This document shows positions 23,401 to 35,586 of a DNA stretch of 64,000 nucleotides, in pieces. The stretch spans positions 62,379,257 through 62,443,256 of the forward strand of contig OX104128.1 in assembly GCA_944470555.2 (NCBI GenBank). The letters run 5' to 3'. How positions within the stretch are numbered: the first letter of the stretch is position 1; each line of letters begins with the position of its first letter. The position numbers were made by a program, and so were the translations under genes. This DNA comes from Heterobilharzia americana. Lineage: Eukaryota > Platyhelminthes > Trematoda > Strigeidida > Schistosomatidae. The notes under the pieces were generated by a model. The model was not told the origin of the DNA. It ran no database searches and saw only the letters and a list, made by a program, of their open reading frames with translations.

Positions 23401-26400
23401 GTGTAAAAGTTATTAAGGTGAAGGAGGTGATACCAGGATCTGCATATCAAGATGTGGTAAGACACGTTGAAGTAAAAGGACTAAATTGTTGAGAAATCAT
23501 GCAAGAACGTCATCCACTAACGTCTCATTGAGTTCGAAGAACAGCTAGTGCGTGATTGTACCAGCTGTCCCAAAAGACCCTACCATTAAATTGGGTGCAG
23601 GATCACGAGGTAAGATGAAATATCCCTTTCATCGATTTGTATCACTTTAACCGAAATTTAGACACACAAGAGGGGCTGATAGAAAAGAAGGTCGAAAACA
23701 TACCCAATCAATTAGGCTGCGTTTGTTTGTTTTGTTTCCCCACGTGAATAACACGATAGTGACTCCACGAATGTACTGCTTGAGACGCTTTTTCACTTAG
23801 CTCTTTGAGGCTCGGCCAGCTGAAAATTGGCAAAGTGCCGTAGCTTGCCCTATTTTCAAGGACAACGCAAGGCAACCAGCCATCGAGCAACCTCCCATAA
23901 CTTTCCTTTAAGGTCGTTAAGGTTTAGGAAACAACCAAAGAGATTCAAGGTGGTCATGATAACATTGGTTGCATGGCTATTCAGCACCCGAATTCCCGGA
24001 TTGGAACTTCCGACAAGGGCACGCCCATGACCAGATGGATGATTTAGCCCCAAAATTAGGGGATAGTGGTTGGAATCTCGATACTCAGTCAGTGGTTTTG
24101 AGCTCAGTGCTCGACACGTTTTTGCGTCCTCGCGCCGATAGCGTTTTCATCAACTTTGGCAGGTATTTGTTGCCTAACGGACTTGGTCAACTTCACAGTC
24201 CAGAGCCTGGAAATGGGTACTGGGAATGACTCGATCGGTTTCTTGTGAGAACTTACTGGTTTTGAGGTGGGGCAAATCACTAAATCATGTTGAAACAAGT
24301 GGCTTACAGCCTCAAGAAAAAGCGTTCCGGAGCCATGACCCCTCTTCCTAGTTAGTTTGTCTTTAGCTGGAGAAGGATAAGTGGGAGCCTCGTACGGGAC
24401 GCTGGGATTCACTGGGTGTTTATTGACTACACTAGGACGGTTGGGAAGATACGTCATTTCGTTAGACTGAGGAAGCTCAATGGCTCAGGCGTGTAAGTGA
24501 ACATGCAGGCGTGATTCGGGGACCACCTGAAAGGTAGTAGGAAAAGTGATAGTGAAGGGGATGCCATCTGACTGGACGTTTGGTACCGGAGGCGACCCCA
24601 CTGTACTATGACAAAGCCTGTTTTGTTCTTATTTTATATTGGTAGACAGCCGCAAATGTTTAATTCATCACGCTATTCTTTTGAGAATATTTGTATTAAG
24701 GCGAGGACTGACTTGGATGAAGCGACGGAAAAGCTGGGGTTTAGAAATCGATAACAGTGAGAGTGCACTTATGTGACAAGGAACAAAATCATTTACCAGA
24801 TTTTTTTGAGCAAAACTATTAGGCAAAAGTCCATCGTAGCGCTGCCGTCACCAATGTAATTTTCTTATTGATGGCTGCTCATACGCCCTGTAGATACTTT
24901 CGCGATGAAGTATCCGTTAAATGTCTTATTTGCATGATGCTGGTTAATTCGCTCTTCGGATAGTGATGTGAATTATTTGCGTGATGTTCAGGACTTCTCC
25001 ACTTTAGGAAACCCTCACCTGGAATATTCCACTTATCAAGAGCAGAACTTAGAGACAGTGCTCTAGTTCTACTTGTAATACTACTGTGTAGTCTTCAACA
25101 CGCCTTGGGCGGGGAAACCTACCAATATTACTTTTTTAAACCCACCAACCTACTTCCTGCCTGCGGTGCTCGGTCGCCACAACTGCTTTGACTTTGGCTT
25201 CCCTTCGGAGGTCATCCCTCGGCAAAAGCCTTACTCGGTTCCATATACACGTCTGGGGATAGTGGTTAAAATTTTTGGTCAAGTGCAGAGGGCCAAGCGA
25301 CAAGTGTCTGAAGGCAAGTCAACATGAAATTTGTTTTCACTTCCGCCTTCTGCACCCAGTTTCTGATCTTCCTGCCACTGTTGAAAATGTTTTCATGAAA
25401 GTGTCACGCCAGTTTGGAGTGGCAGTTCTGCAGTACCGACGCGGACAGAGCAATCCTACACTAAGAGGGAAAAACTACACCCAAGAAAGCGGTCTTGACT
25501 GCGCCCTCGGCCAATTAAAGGTGGCCCAGTTTTTCTGCCTCCTAAAAAGCTGCCAGTCTCTGTTTTTAAGAGACCTGTGATGGCCATACAGATGACAAGC
25601 AGTAACCCCATGATGCCCAGAAACAGTCGCAGCCTTAGTGGAATCTGGACTGCGCTGAAAAAGGGGAAGTGGTGTGGCAATTGCAGTAATCAGACAGCCA
25701 CAAGCAGTTTACTGAAAATTGTAGCACCACCTCCTTGGAAAACAGGTGACACTACAACACCCGGTGACTTCAGTATATGTACTAAAGTCGTATGAGTCGC
25801 CGGTGAGGCATTGGTGTGCAATTTATCCCAACGATAAGTACATTGCCACTGTAACAACAACGTACCTCGACAGTTCATAAATATAAGGCCAAGTAAATAT
25901 TTCTGGTACATCAACTCGGAATGGGGAGATTTGCTCACACTGCGTGTGAGAACCTTGAGCAGCTACTCTCCAGTATACAAGGGCTATCAGCTTCGCAGAC
26001 AAAGTGGGGGCAACGTTGAAGAATGGCACATGGGAACCAAAAGAAAAGCAGGGCCTGTAGCCTTGCACATAGTCGTCCATGTAGATACCGCTTTAGGCTG
26101 GAATTCCTTGTCCTCTACCCGGCTATAGAGAACTTGAAGCGCACCCTTGATGACACGCCCCGAACGTCCTAGACTTCGTGACGCAGAAATTACACTTGAA
26201 AGTGCATGACAAACCCGCTGGAAATTCAGGCGTATTACCTGTGGCGAACCTAAGTAACTGCAGACCTAACCTGATCATCGTTTCCAGAGTCGATACATCG
26301 AAAGAAGCACTTTTGGCCAAGAGGGAACAGTGTGTCATACACTGGGACTCTTTTCTCTTCCCGCTACACTGTTCCAGAGCCCCTGGGGCAGCCGGAGCCC

Positions 26401-29400
26401 GGTGACCAATCACCACTCCTATAAGCCTCTCTGGGCATCACAAAAAAAGCTGAGGGTGCCCTCTTCCATAACACCCTGAGACTTTCGAGAAAGCCATGCC
26501 AAATCTGACGAGCCATAATTGTTGGGAGGGGAGACGAGAAAAACTCCAGTTGGCAGTCTAATGAGGAGTGACATGGTGGTTACATATGGAACCCTGGGAC
26601 TGGTAAGTGACCACTCTGCCGAGGATTGGTACCTTAACCACGTCGAGCAGTGGTAATAGCCAGCAAAACAAAGTTGGCTTTGACAATCTACCGGCGAACG
26701 GCATCAAAACACTGTGAAAATCAGCCCATCTCAATCCCTTGGCTATTTGCCATTCAGTTACACTCACAGGCTTTATTTGCGAAAGCCCCACATGCATGGT
26801 ATCACGTGAAATACCACATGGGTAGCGCGGTGCGAATGTATGGAAGTGAGCCGACATCCATCGGACAAGAAAATAAGCACCGACCTCCGAGACCTATTGA
26901 GTCGGTGGTTGCCGCACGGGTGTGATGCAGTGAGCCGGATGCATCGAACAGTCAAGCTCCTGCGGGTGCAACCCCCTCCCAGAACGAAGGCGAAACTCTA
27001 AAAGACGGGGCTATGCGAATCCTACGACGATTGGCGATCTTGGTTCGGAACCTGACCATGTAGGTGCTCCCCGCACAGGACTGTGGAATTCAGGCCTTTT
27101 CTTCCACCCATGCACTCTGACATACATGTACAACAGCGTCAGGAAGCTAGGAGAGGAGGTGGGCGCCCTGGGAACGCTTGGGCACTTGAAGCATGTTTAT
27201 GAAGGAATCCTAGTTCTCACCAGACATTTTTGACAGATAGAAACACGTCGTTTACATGAAACTCTTCCGATTGGACAGATACCTGAGGGTAGCGGGTAAA
27301 GTGGCTCTATGTAAGCTCCCATTTAAAGGCAAGAACACTAGGCAGTGCGGCAATCATCCAACTTCCGGAATCTTTATGGTGTTACTTCACTCTCCATCGC
27401 ATCAAATAACTGCCTAAGGTAGCATATGTGTGCGGTACTGGCACTCCTAACCGTGAGGAGAAGACCATAAAGGCACACACGACTACTATCTCCCAGATCA
27501 ACACCCCATAATCGTCGTTAGCGAAACCAACAATCCATCCATTCTCTTCAGGACAGAAAGGGGATACGCCGCCATGTCCTTCAGTAAAAGCTAGAGCGTT
27601 TTTGGGGCGGAGGAAGTGGCTGATGCCACACTTTAGGGGCTTATCGGGAGTTCTCCGCGCCTGTAATGCGTTTTGACGGACGGCAACCTTCTCATTGGGA
27701 ACATGTGTCCAAACACCTCTCGGTCCCAGGGATCATGCTGTAATATCTGTCCCCGTGACGACTTAGGAGGCTGTACAACCAGAGACACCGAAAACCTTCC
27801 CCTGCTACAGGGAGGTGAACTATGAGACTATGACAGATTACCTCACTCTTGTATCATGACCTGGAGAGTGGACTTGTCTCACAATAGACATGTAGGAAAT
27901 GGCCCCTGAGACCATAAGTCACATTGTGCCAAAAGTAGCACGCCGAACATCAGGGAGAAATTTATGGCCAAATCTGGAAATAGGGGGGCTACTTCACACC
28001 AAACTAGCAGGGTTGGTTTGAGTGGTATTCATTATGCAAGCAGTCAAACTTCCTGACCTACACATGAACTCCTGAATAATGCAACATAAGGGTCCTCATT
28101 GACAGATTTAGCTGGCAATCACACCCGCAGAAGAGGTTACAGAGTTACTCGAGAAGCCTATATCGACTCATATGGAAGAAGAAATCAACCAGAGAGGGCC
28201 TCGGTGGATAGTAAGTGGACAGTATGGAAATAGCTGAGCTCCTGAGCCTAGTACTCCCGCCACTAAGTCCCCACTGGTTCGAAACTACACTAGCCGGGCA
28301 GCAAATAACAAATGCACTTGCCACATCCCCGTGACAGGGAAAAGTATCGGGAAAGCCAACCAGGCTCCATCCAGGCAAGTCCCTTGGGCGCGTCAACCTA
28401 GGACCTGTGGTCCCTAATAACTGCGCGGAGGTCTTTTTCGTTCAAAGCCTACCTAGAAGCCAGAAAGCTTTGCAAAGTAGTAAACAGAACATGGTCGAAG
28501 TGTGAAAAATCAAAGTAAAGGACGAAATAGAGGGCCTCTTCTATCCCTGCTGTTCACCAATGATTTTCTGGGGAAAATTTTCTCTTCCACCCTTCCCTTT
28601 GCCAGTGACGCTAAAAATGGAGGGTAGTGATCGAAGGAACCGGCCGTAGAGCACTCTGCAGATACCTGCAGCGACCAGAACTCTGGTCATCCGAAAGCAG
28701 CCTGATAATAAACCTGGTAAATTGCATGGCAACATGTATTGGTGCCCAAAAAGCAAGTACAGCCCAATGCGAATGCAGGTTGAGAAACCATGAAACCCAG
28801 TAAGCCCCGATGGGAAAGGTATGGAGTTCAGCTTCTCAAACTTTCTTAGCGCCAGATCTAACTGTTAAGAAATGGCAGCCAGGGAGAAGGCCCCTCTGCG
28901 CTCTCTGCACAGACAGATCGTTGCCCTGCAACTTGAACTGTTTCTAGTGGCTTCCGGATCCTGTGTCTGGCTACATCCGAAAGTGAAATACGGTGGCAAC
29001 CCCGAAATTCATGACGGACTTCAATCTCTTTGAAATAGCACGAAGATCCGCGAAAGAGCTAGTTTTTGGAGTAAGGGAAAAGAGATACCTGACAGACTGA
29101 GTCACCCATACTATTTACTTTGGGCTATAACGGCGAGAAGGGTGACCTTATTATGACGCACAAGGCCAAACACCAAGGGGTCTATGTTGGCGAACTAACC
29201 CTTCCAGTACCATATCGGTAATCACAGTGGAACCCCATCAGGATTGTGCATCAGGAAGCCAACGCTAGGCACAGGTGGTGTGTTTTCGGTCTAAGGGTGT
29301 GCACTTTATGAAATACCCCCCATGGGATGTAGGCGGTGCTCTGTCAGCAAACCATTCAAGAGTTTAGACAGTTGCGCCGATTAGTAGAGCTTACCAGAGA

Positions 29401-29965
29401 TGTCCTCAGAGCATTACTGACCCCACCAGACCGTTGCCACTCTCTTTTTGTTCACCATTTACCCGTTTGCTTTTGACGCATTTGATTTGTCTGCTAACTG
29501 TTTTCTATTAAGCAGACTCGTGATGTCCATACCAACCCTTTGAGAACCTACTGTATACCTTTTCCCACTATCCCTCCACTTCTTTTTTGACGCCTGCACA
29601 TGCAGGAATCACAAAAGTTTCGCGATCTTTCCAGTGACCCATAGTTTTGAAAGCAACTTTATGCTAAGGTTACAAACCAGCCAACAAAAAATCATCTGAC
29701 TAGAGATAAAGGCGTGAAACCCACCACATGCGCAAACTGCTCAGCAAGAACCAGTTTCTTAAGACTCGACGTAAGAGGTCAATAAATAGCGGTTTCAAAC
29801 TTTCACTCTACTGATGTCTGATTTTGTTGGACCTCATCCTGAATGTCGCATGCAGAAAGCTGCCTTTTGTACAGGGAAAGAAACAGACACACATGCACAC
29901 ATACAGGGCGAGGGCACTTAGCTGGTGACTAAACGAACTCTTCCCCTCTGCTTAAGGTGGTATTG
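20400..29965. other. GC-richer block with no coherent genes, probably old element remains
   Basis: Over nearly 10 kb the base composition is visibly richer in G and C than the AT-rich flanks, and open frames are short and evenly spread over all six frames. Codon-level sense is not maintained in any of them. The only domain trace I found is an APE endonuclease remnant at 22.0-22.7 kb. There is a short GC dinucleotide run at 20725-20736. No tandem satellite structure is visible. The block stops where the Gypsy element begins. Ancient retroelements decayed beyond recognition are the likeliest content, but I cannot show this for most of it. Confidence 0.45.
22000..22700 (-). pseudogene. Degraded APE endonuclease of a CR1-type element
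   Basis: From 22600 to 22270 the minus strand reads SSSATVIALRETRLHDIIED, a stop, then SFRNDRRRHERKTDGGVTTF. These are the E-T-x-L box and the xxRNDRxxxxGGGV box of CR1-type endonucleases, in the right order and spacing. Further down the frame shifts repeatedly. It is not continuous with the copy at 17.6-20.4 kb, which has its own endonuclease tail at 19.7 kb, so a third CR1-type element contributed. Confidence 0.55.
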
Positions 29966-29970
29966 AAGTT

Positions 29971-30313
29971 TAAGGAATTGTTCTGATGCGAACTTGACAC
30001 ACGCAGAGGGCAAGCCTCAATTATTCTAACTTGTTATGTACCCACGAATACAAGACCAAGGAGGAACACAGCAGCGTAGTTGAATTGAATAGTATAGTTG
30101 TGAGGTCGCGCCAAGATACCGATGTGTTCCAACTAACTTGCCAGCGGGTCAGGTACGAGCAGTACAACGTGACACGACAGCGTACCAAGTGGCGAGGATG
30201 CTTGACCGGGTGCACCTGGCTTAGCGAGTCCAGTTAAGCCATCAAGGTCAGCATCGATGTTAAATCCCGTCAAACACTGGGCAGTTGATTCTGGAGAAGT
30301 GTGTGACGCTACA
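29971..30313 (-). repeat. 3' LTR of the Gypsy element
   Basis: In element sense it begins TGTAGCGTC and ends about ACAATTCCTTA. It is nearly identical to 34846-35188 over its whole length. The differences I see are the edge (taaggaattgttctgatgcg here against taggaattgtcctggtgcg), cctcaatt against ataaatt, and gtgtgtga against gtgtttga. Confidence 0.92.
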
Positions 30314-30330
30314 GATCACTCCCCACTAGT
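30314..30330 (-). promoter_or_regulatory. Polypurine tract of the Gypsy element
   Basis: In element sense GTGGGGAGTGATC directly precedes the 3' LTR start TGTAGC. This G/A-rich run is in the position where plus-strand DNA synthesis is primed. Confidence 0.6.
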
Positions 30331-30799
30331 GGGTTCGTGAGGACCCCAAAGAAATGCCAGTCGAAAGTGAAAACCCAATGGTTTCTCTACTGGCAAGACT
30401 CTTCCTATGGGCTCACCGCCAGAAGTGGCCCCTGGTTGTCCGAACTTATTCTGGGGTGTCGTGGTAGACGAAAAAATAAAACAAATCAAATTATAAGTCG
30501 ATCACGATCCCCTGTATCCTTTAACACTCCGTTCAGTGCTTGTTGCACCTGGAATATAAATAAAAGTCCCTAATACCACGAAAAAGTTTCGTAAAAAGGG
30601 GAAACATTTATATATGAATATATCGAGAGTAAAGTCTATGCTTATTTCCATTTTTTAAAACGTTTCATTGCGTGGTGGCAAAATTGATATAAAATGGTAA
30701 AATGTAAGAAGATTTTCGTATTCCCAGTAGATACAAAAAGTGGCCCCCCGAAGAAAAAATAATTTTTACTGGAAAAATGTTGGTACGTTTTACTGCACA

Positions 30800-31942
30800 C
30801 TACTTAGTTGAATACGGCTTTAAGTACTCCGGGGACCTGATGGTTCGACCTGATCATGTTTCTTGTTGCTCTTGGGGTTGTTGCGTCTGTGCTTTACCAG
30901 GCGCATCGTCAAGAACTTCGATAGTTGGGCTATCCGCGGGTCGGTTATAGCGAGCTGAAACGTCACTTATGATCGGATTGCCTTCGGAACAAGCTGGTTT
31001 CAGACGGTCGATACTAGCAGTATCTCCAGATATGTTTCGCTAGATTGCATAGAATTTCTCATGTCACTTGATCACCTTGAATGGACCATCGTAAGGTGGT
31101 TTAAGTGGTCGACGAACGGCTTCGCGGAGGATGAACACATGTGATGTCCTTTGTAAAATGGGTTGAACGAAGATATCAGTCGTTTGAGGCCAAACTGGAG
31201 AACGCCTAACTGAACGCGTTATGTTTGTAGGCGTAGTTACGTGAGGCGTCCCGTCGGAAACATGTTTAAAAGTTGAAGGGGAAACAAATTCATCTGTTAA
31301 GCGAAGAGTAGTCCCATAGACGGGTTCTTCAGAGGTGCATCCAGTATCAGCTTCCAACACGTTGCGAAGACCCAGTAGGATTAGAGGCCAAGCCTTGGTC
31401 CACTGAGATTTGGTTGCAGCTGAGACGGAAGCCTTCAGCTGTCGACAGAAACGTTCTATCATTCCATTTGCTCGTGGATGGTGGGCTGTAGTCCGGAACC
31501 GAGTGCAACCCAAAAGTGCAGTTAGAGCGTGAATTAATCCACACTCGAATTGGCGCCCGCGGCCAGTTGTTACGTAAGATGGACATCCAAAGTTCGCGAT
31601 CCATCTTTCGAAGAAAACACGAGCGGCAGTTTCAGTAGTAATATCCTTAGTGGGCAGTGCTTCTGGCCATCGCGTAACATGCTCCACGCAAGTTAAAAGG
31701 TAGGCACATACATTAGATTCTGGTTGAGATCCTACAATGTCTATATAGACTTGGCTGAAACGCATGTCTGGGGCTATAAAAGAGCCTAAAGGGCTTTTCG
31801 TATGTCTTGCGACTTTGGACTTCTGACAAGCCAAACACGGCCGATCCCACTCTCCAACGTCTGTGTTCATTCTCGGCCAGCAGAAACATCTTGCAACAAG
31901 CTTGAAGGTGGCTGGCACACCTGGATAGGACAGTTTCTGCAA
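30800..31942 (-). pseudogene. Gypsy integrase and pol C-terminus
   Basis: The frame 31942-31064 (292 residues) holds a damaged zinc region (SYPGVP, where SHPG is usual, then CLACQKSK), the catalytic core and the C-terminal domain. Core blocks: VYIDIVGSQP supplies the first Asp; YVTTGRGRQFE is where the second Asp of the D,D-35-E triad should be and has Gly instead; HHPRANGMIERF supplies the Glu. After a stop the sense continues VSFDRLKPACSEGNP and ends SPEYLKPYSTK with a stop at 30800. The D-to-G change alone should abolish strand transfer. Confidence 0.85.
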
Positions 31943-32099
31943 CGTATTGAAGACGTTGCGTCAACATCTCTTCGGGACTTTTGGGCATGGTTGCTGGCAG
32001 AGGCATAGCATAAGATTGTACCCTTGCCTAATCCTACTGGACAAGGTTGTAGCTTAAGAGTTGTGAACGACAACTCATGATGCAGCTCGATGTCTTCTT

Positions 32100-33430
32100 T
32101 TTGTCACCAAGCTAGTTCAACGAGATCAACGCCCTCTATATAGTTTGTCGGAGCTATTCGAGATCGTGCATCGGCCACGGAGTTATTCGCTCCAGAATTG
32201 TGGTGGATATCTGACGTGAACTGGTAAATGTAATCAAGTTGCCACGACTCAAGACAGAAGGTTAACGGTTTGTGGTCTGTGAAAATAATGGGGTCACGAC
32301 TTTCAACTGAATGTCGAAAACGGAGCACAGAACAGCACATAGTAGGAGTTCCCTGTCAGTTGTACTGTTTCTTGTTTTCGCGTCTTGCAGCCGCCTCGAG
32401 AAAAAGGCTAATGGTTGCCACTGTCTGCCAATCAACTGTTGCAAAACTGCCCCGATTGCTGAGTCAGGTGCATCTACGGCAATACTCAAGGGAGCACTGG
32501 GGTCGTGATGCATAAGCATGGTTGCGTTCTAAATGGCTTCCTTGACCTTGGAGAAAACAAGTTTAGCCACGTTGTCCAGAATCACTCACTTCGTAGTCCC
32601 TCGAAGTAGACCTGCGAGTCGCCTCGTAACAGGCACGGTTGGGAATAAACCTTCGGTAACAACTTACCAGGCCACTGAAAGTACGGACCTGCTTCGCAGT
32701 GGTCGGCTCTGGACAGTTCATGACGGCCGCCACTTTATCTCTCAATGGGCATATACCTTTGTTGTCAATGGTATGCCCAAGGAAGCTGAGTGATCAGATT
32801 CCTATTTCACATTTCTGCACGCTGACTACGATGCCACGTTTTCTCAGTCTACCCAACACGAGGTCAAAAGGTTTGAGGTGAGTTTCCCTATTTGGACTGG
32901 TAGTTAGGTAGTTAACGATACAGACGTGGACAAATTCTAAACCACGGAAGAATTCATCCACAGAGCGTTGTAATGTTTGTGCTGCGTTCCGAAGACCGAA
33001 TGGCATGCGCAGGAATTCAAACAAACCATAAGGAGTAATAGTAGCTGTTTCGTGATAACTTCTGCTGCCATAGGTATCTGATTATATGCTTTGACCAATC
33101 GATTTTGGAGAGTATGTCCACTCCGCATAACGTCACAGTTAAGCCGTAAGCATGAGGTATCAGGTGGCAGTCTGGTGTTGTTTTGGCGTTAAGCCTTCGG
33201 CAATCACCAATTAGAAGCCACTCGTTGCTATCCTCCTCGGGAACCATAAGAAATGGTGGTGCCCAAGAACCACTTGAAAGTTTGATAATGCCCAGTTCGA
33301 GTATGTGGTCGAATTCACTCTTCGCCGCTTTGAGCCTATCGGAGGCTAGGCGGCGTGCTCTGGATGCCACGGGCGGACCTGTGGTTGTGACATGATGCTT
33401 AAAACTGCTGGTTATGCACGAAAGAGCATG
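32100..33430 (-). pseudogene. Gypsy reverse transcriptase and RNase H, broken
   Basis: Sense runs from FDHILELGIIKLSSGSWAPP (33310) through CRRLNAKTTPDCHLIPHAYG, DILSKIDWSKHII (palm motif A), FEFLRMPFGLRNAAQTLQR (motif B), to FVHVCIVNYLTT near 32940, where Gypsy elements have YIDD: both catalytic aspartates of that box are gone. RNase H follows: SIAVDAPDSAIGAVLQQLIG (32480), ATDREL-like TTDRELLLCAV, and IFTDHKPLTF (32290). At least three frameshifts separate the pieces. A dead pol. Confidence 0.85.
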
Positions 33431-33958
33431 CTACGGTTGTTGTAGCTCTGGATATTCTCCTAACGTTGCCTGATAGGGCGCGTCGCCTGATTGTTTAGTT
33501 CTAACGATGGTTATACCTGGACCTTCATAGGTGGTGCTGCTAATAGATAACTTTGTGTTACTATCTATCAGTCGTCGATGACGAGCATCTACAAGTAGGT
33601 CGTAATTGCTTAGCAAATCTTTGCCAATGATGGGCACACGAATGTCAGTCAGTAGGAAAATCCGGTGAGTAGGCTTAAGTAAACGTAACTTGAGGTAGGC
33701 ATACCGTCTCTCAAATGTTGCGATCGCCCTGAGGTTGGCGGCTTGGAGATTGGAGGATGGGTCATGACGACGCTCCTTTGTCGGTGCGGGAAGAACGCTT
33801 ACTTCTGCGCTGGTGTCGACGGGGTGGCGAACTCTCGTTTTTATATCTGTGACGCAAAGCATACAGCTGTTTCCGCCTGCTTCGGTTGCCGTGAGCACGC
33901 ACTGGCGTGATGGTTTCCCGACTTTGTGTCCTTGTTGAAACTGCATGGCTTCCGGCAT
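33431..33958 (-). pseudogene. Gypsy aspartic protease region
   Basis: The 175 residue frame contains RHPVDTSAEVSVLPA, the retropepsin active site, in which the usual D-T-G is D-T-S. Downstream IPIIGKDLL-like VPIIGKDLLSNYDLLVDARH is the conserved flap-to-C-terminal block. The frame ends in a stop just before the RT begins. The Gly to Ser change at the active site probably impairs the enzyme. Confidence 0.8.
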
Positions 33959-34715
33959 TTTGTGGCCTCGTCTCCGTAAGTGTTATGAAAGAATCACCAT
34001 TTGGAGTTTTCCACCCTGTTAGGTTAAGTTTTTGGATAGCAACTCGAGTTGCTGCGATGGGATGTGATGCGTTTCTGTGACGTGCTACGTAACCTAGGTC
34101 TTCGAGCTCGTAGCAACCGTTTAACAGGGCTACACAGCCTGGTCACCTCTGAAACCTGCCCACAGGTTTGTCGCAGACAGAACGTACGTTAGAGCCGGGT
34201 CTGCCCGATATCTCCAGTATTTTATCTGCTGGGGCAGCCAGGTCATCGAGTGGAACTGACTGAAGCGTCACTAACACAGTCTGCGCGGTTTGTGGTGGTT
34301 TCGAGAGAAACAGTCCTCGGAAAAGGTCATTGCCGGATGTTCGCGTGCCCATAAATTCTCTCATGCGTGCGAGGACTTCAGTGGCTCAGTTGCTGCCAAG
34401 CTCGATGTTACGAAGTAATTCGTCTAGGCGCTGGCGATCTGTGAGATCACTTTTCAGCAGTGCGGCTCTGAGAAGTGCATAAGGATTACTTACTTCAGGA
34501 CCAAACATGTACGCTGTCACATGCCTGTTTAATTTCCGTGGTGGTGAACGTATGACAGCAATAAATCTAGAATGAGGATCCGCGGCCCCCTGTCCTCCAA
34601 TATCTGCCTCGGCATACAGAAACCATATTTCTGCATTATCTGGCCAGTATGACATGACTTGGATCGTGTTCATCGTTGGCTTAATACGGATCAGTTGCGG
34701 AGTATGGTGGGACAT
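33959..34715 (-). pseudogene. Gypsy gag, interrupted
   Basis: Gag starts about 34715 and reads VMSYWPDNAEIWFLYAEADI, then RFIAVIRSPPRKLNRHV. A TGA stop at 34386-34388 interrupts an otherwise continuous frame, since the sense resumes ATEVLARMREFMGTRTSGND and LFLSKPPQTAQTVLVTLQSV. A second stop follows GRFQR near 34143. No CCHC nucleocapsid box was recognised in the remaining part. Confidence 0.75.
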
Positions 34716-34825
34716 GAGATGGAGTTGTGTATGGATATATAAACGCTGTTAGAACAGAAACATTATACAGGTATAAAGTGGAACGGGCTCACCAATTTAA
34801 GATTTGTTCTTCTTCGGGATTTCTT

Positions 34826-34843
34826 ATCACGTCGGGCTCACCA
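34826..34843 (-). promoter_or_regulatory. Primer-binding site of the Gypsy element
   Basis: In element sense TGGTGAGCCCGACGTGAT lies two bases downstream of the 5' LTR. It begins with TGG, the complement of a tRNA CCA end, as required for a primer site. Its first part plus the LTR junction (cgggctcaccaattta on the plus strand) is repeated exactly at 34784-34799. Confidence 0.7.
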
Positions 34844-34845
34844 AT

Positions 34846-35188
34846 TTAGGAATTGTCCTGGTGCGAACTTGACACACGCAGAGGGCAAGCATAAATTATT
34901 CTAACTTGTTATGTACCCACGAATACAAGACCAAGGAGGAACACAGCAGCGTAGTTGAATTGAATAGTATAGTTGTGAGGTCGCGCCAAGATACCGATGT
35001 GTTCCAACTAACTTGCCAGCGGGTCAGGTACGAGCAGTACAACGTGACACGACAGCGTACCAAGTGGCGAGGATGCTTGACCGGGTGCACCTGGCTTAGC
35101 GAGTCCAGTTAAGCCATCAAGGTCAGCATCGATGTTAAATCCCGTCAAACACTGGGCAGTTGATTCTGGAGAAGTGTTTGACGCTACA
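34846..35188 (-). repeat. 5' LTR of the Gypsy element
   Basis: Same 343 base unit as 29971-30313, starting TGTAGCGTC in element sense at 35188. It ends about 400 bases upstream of the V-ATPase F start codon and in the opposite orientation to it. Confidence 0.92.
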
Positions 35189-35586
35189 AAGTTTAAGCTT
35201 TTACCCACTACCATATGATAGGAATAGTGATATTAATTTTGCGTATTGTTTCTTAACTAGTGACTTAAAATTTGACCTCGTTATTATTTTTACTCACTGG
35301 CGATCTGATTACCCAAGAGTTTATTGATGAAAGGTTGGAAAGTCATGACCTAATGAGCTGTTAATGAAACTCAGACTACCTGGATTGTATCCAGTGACTG
35401 AGCGTAATCGTAACCTTTCCTTCGGTTAATTGCATGAATTAGGAAGTGGATCTTTATAGCGATAAAAGTTTCAGTAGTTAGCATGGGCTGCTTAACAGTG
35501 AAGACGAATGTTGTTTGTTTATATGCTTCATATGTTGAGGAACACATTGACCGTAATTGTGGGCGATCATTTTGGGCGAACGGCAA

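Larger units (their letters stand above)
29966..35193 (-). mobile_element. Gypsy-type LTR retrotransposon, full length but inactivated
   Basis: Two 343 base LTRs (29971-30313 and 34846-35188) flank a 4.5 kb interior read on the minus strand in the order gag, protease, RT, RNase H, integrase, which is the Gypsy order. The 5 base sequence aagtt lies immediately outside each LTR (29966-29970 and 35189-35193) as a target-site duplication. A primer-binding site adjoins the 5' LTR and a purine tract adjoins the 3' LTR. All coding regions carry stops, frameshifts or lost catalytic residues. The LTRs differ only at a handful of positions, mostly near the inner and outer edges. Name of the family (Boudicca, Saci or other) cannot be decided here. 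Confidence 0.93.

Noticed and set aside
23052..24457. ORFs of 117-137 codons in the GC-richer block
   Set aside because: They carry no domain signature or splice context; long chance frames are expected when GC content rises.
31064..31942. 292 residue ORF as a domesticated integrase-derived host gene
   Set aside because: It sits inside a full LTR element between broken RT and the 3' LTR, with a lost catalytic Asp; nothing suggests selection for a host function.
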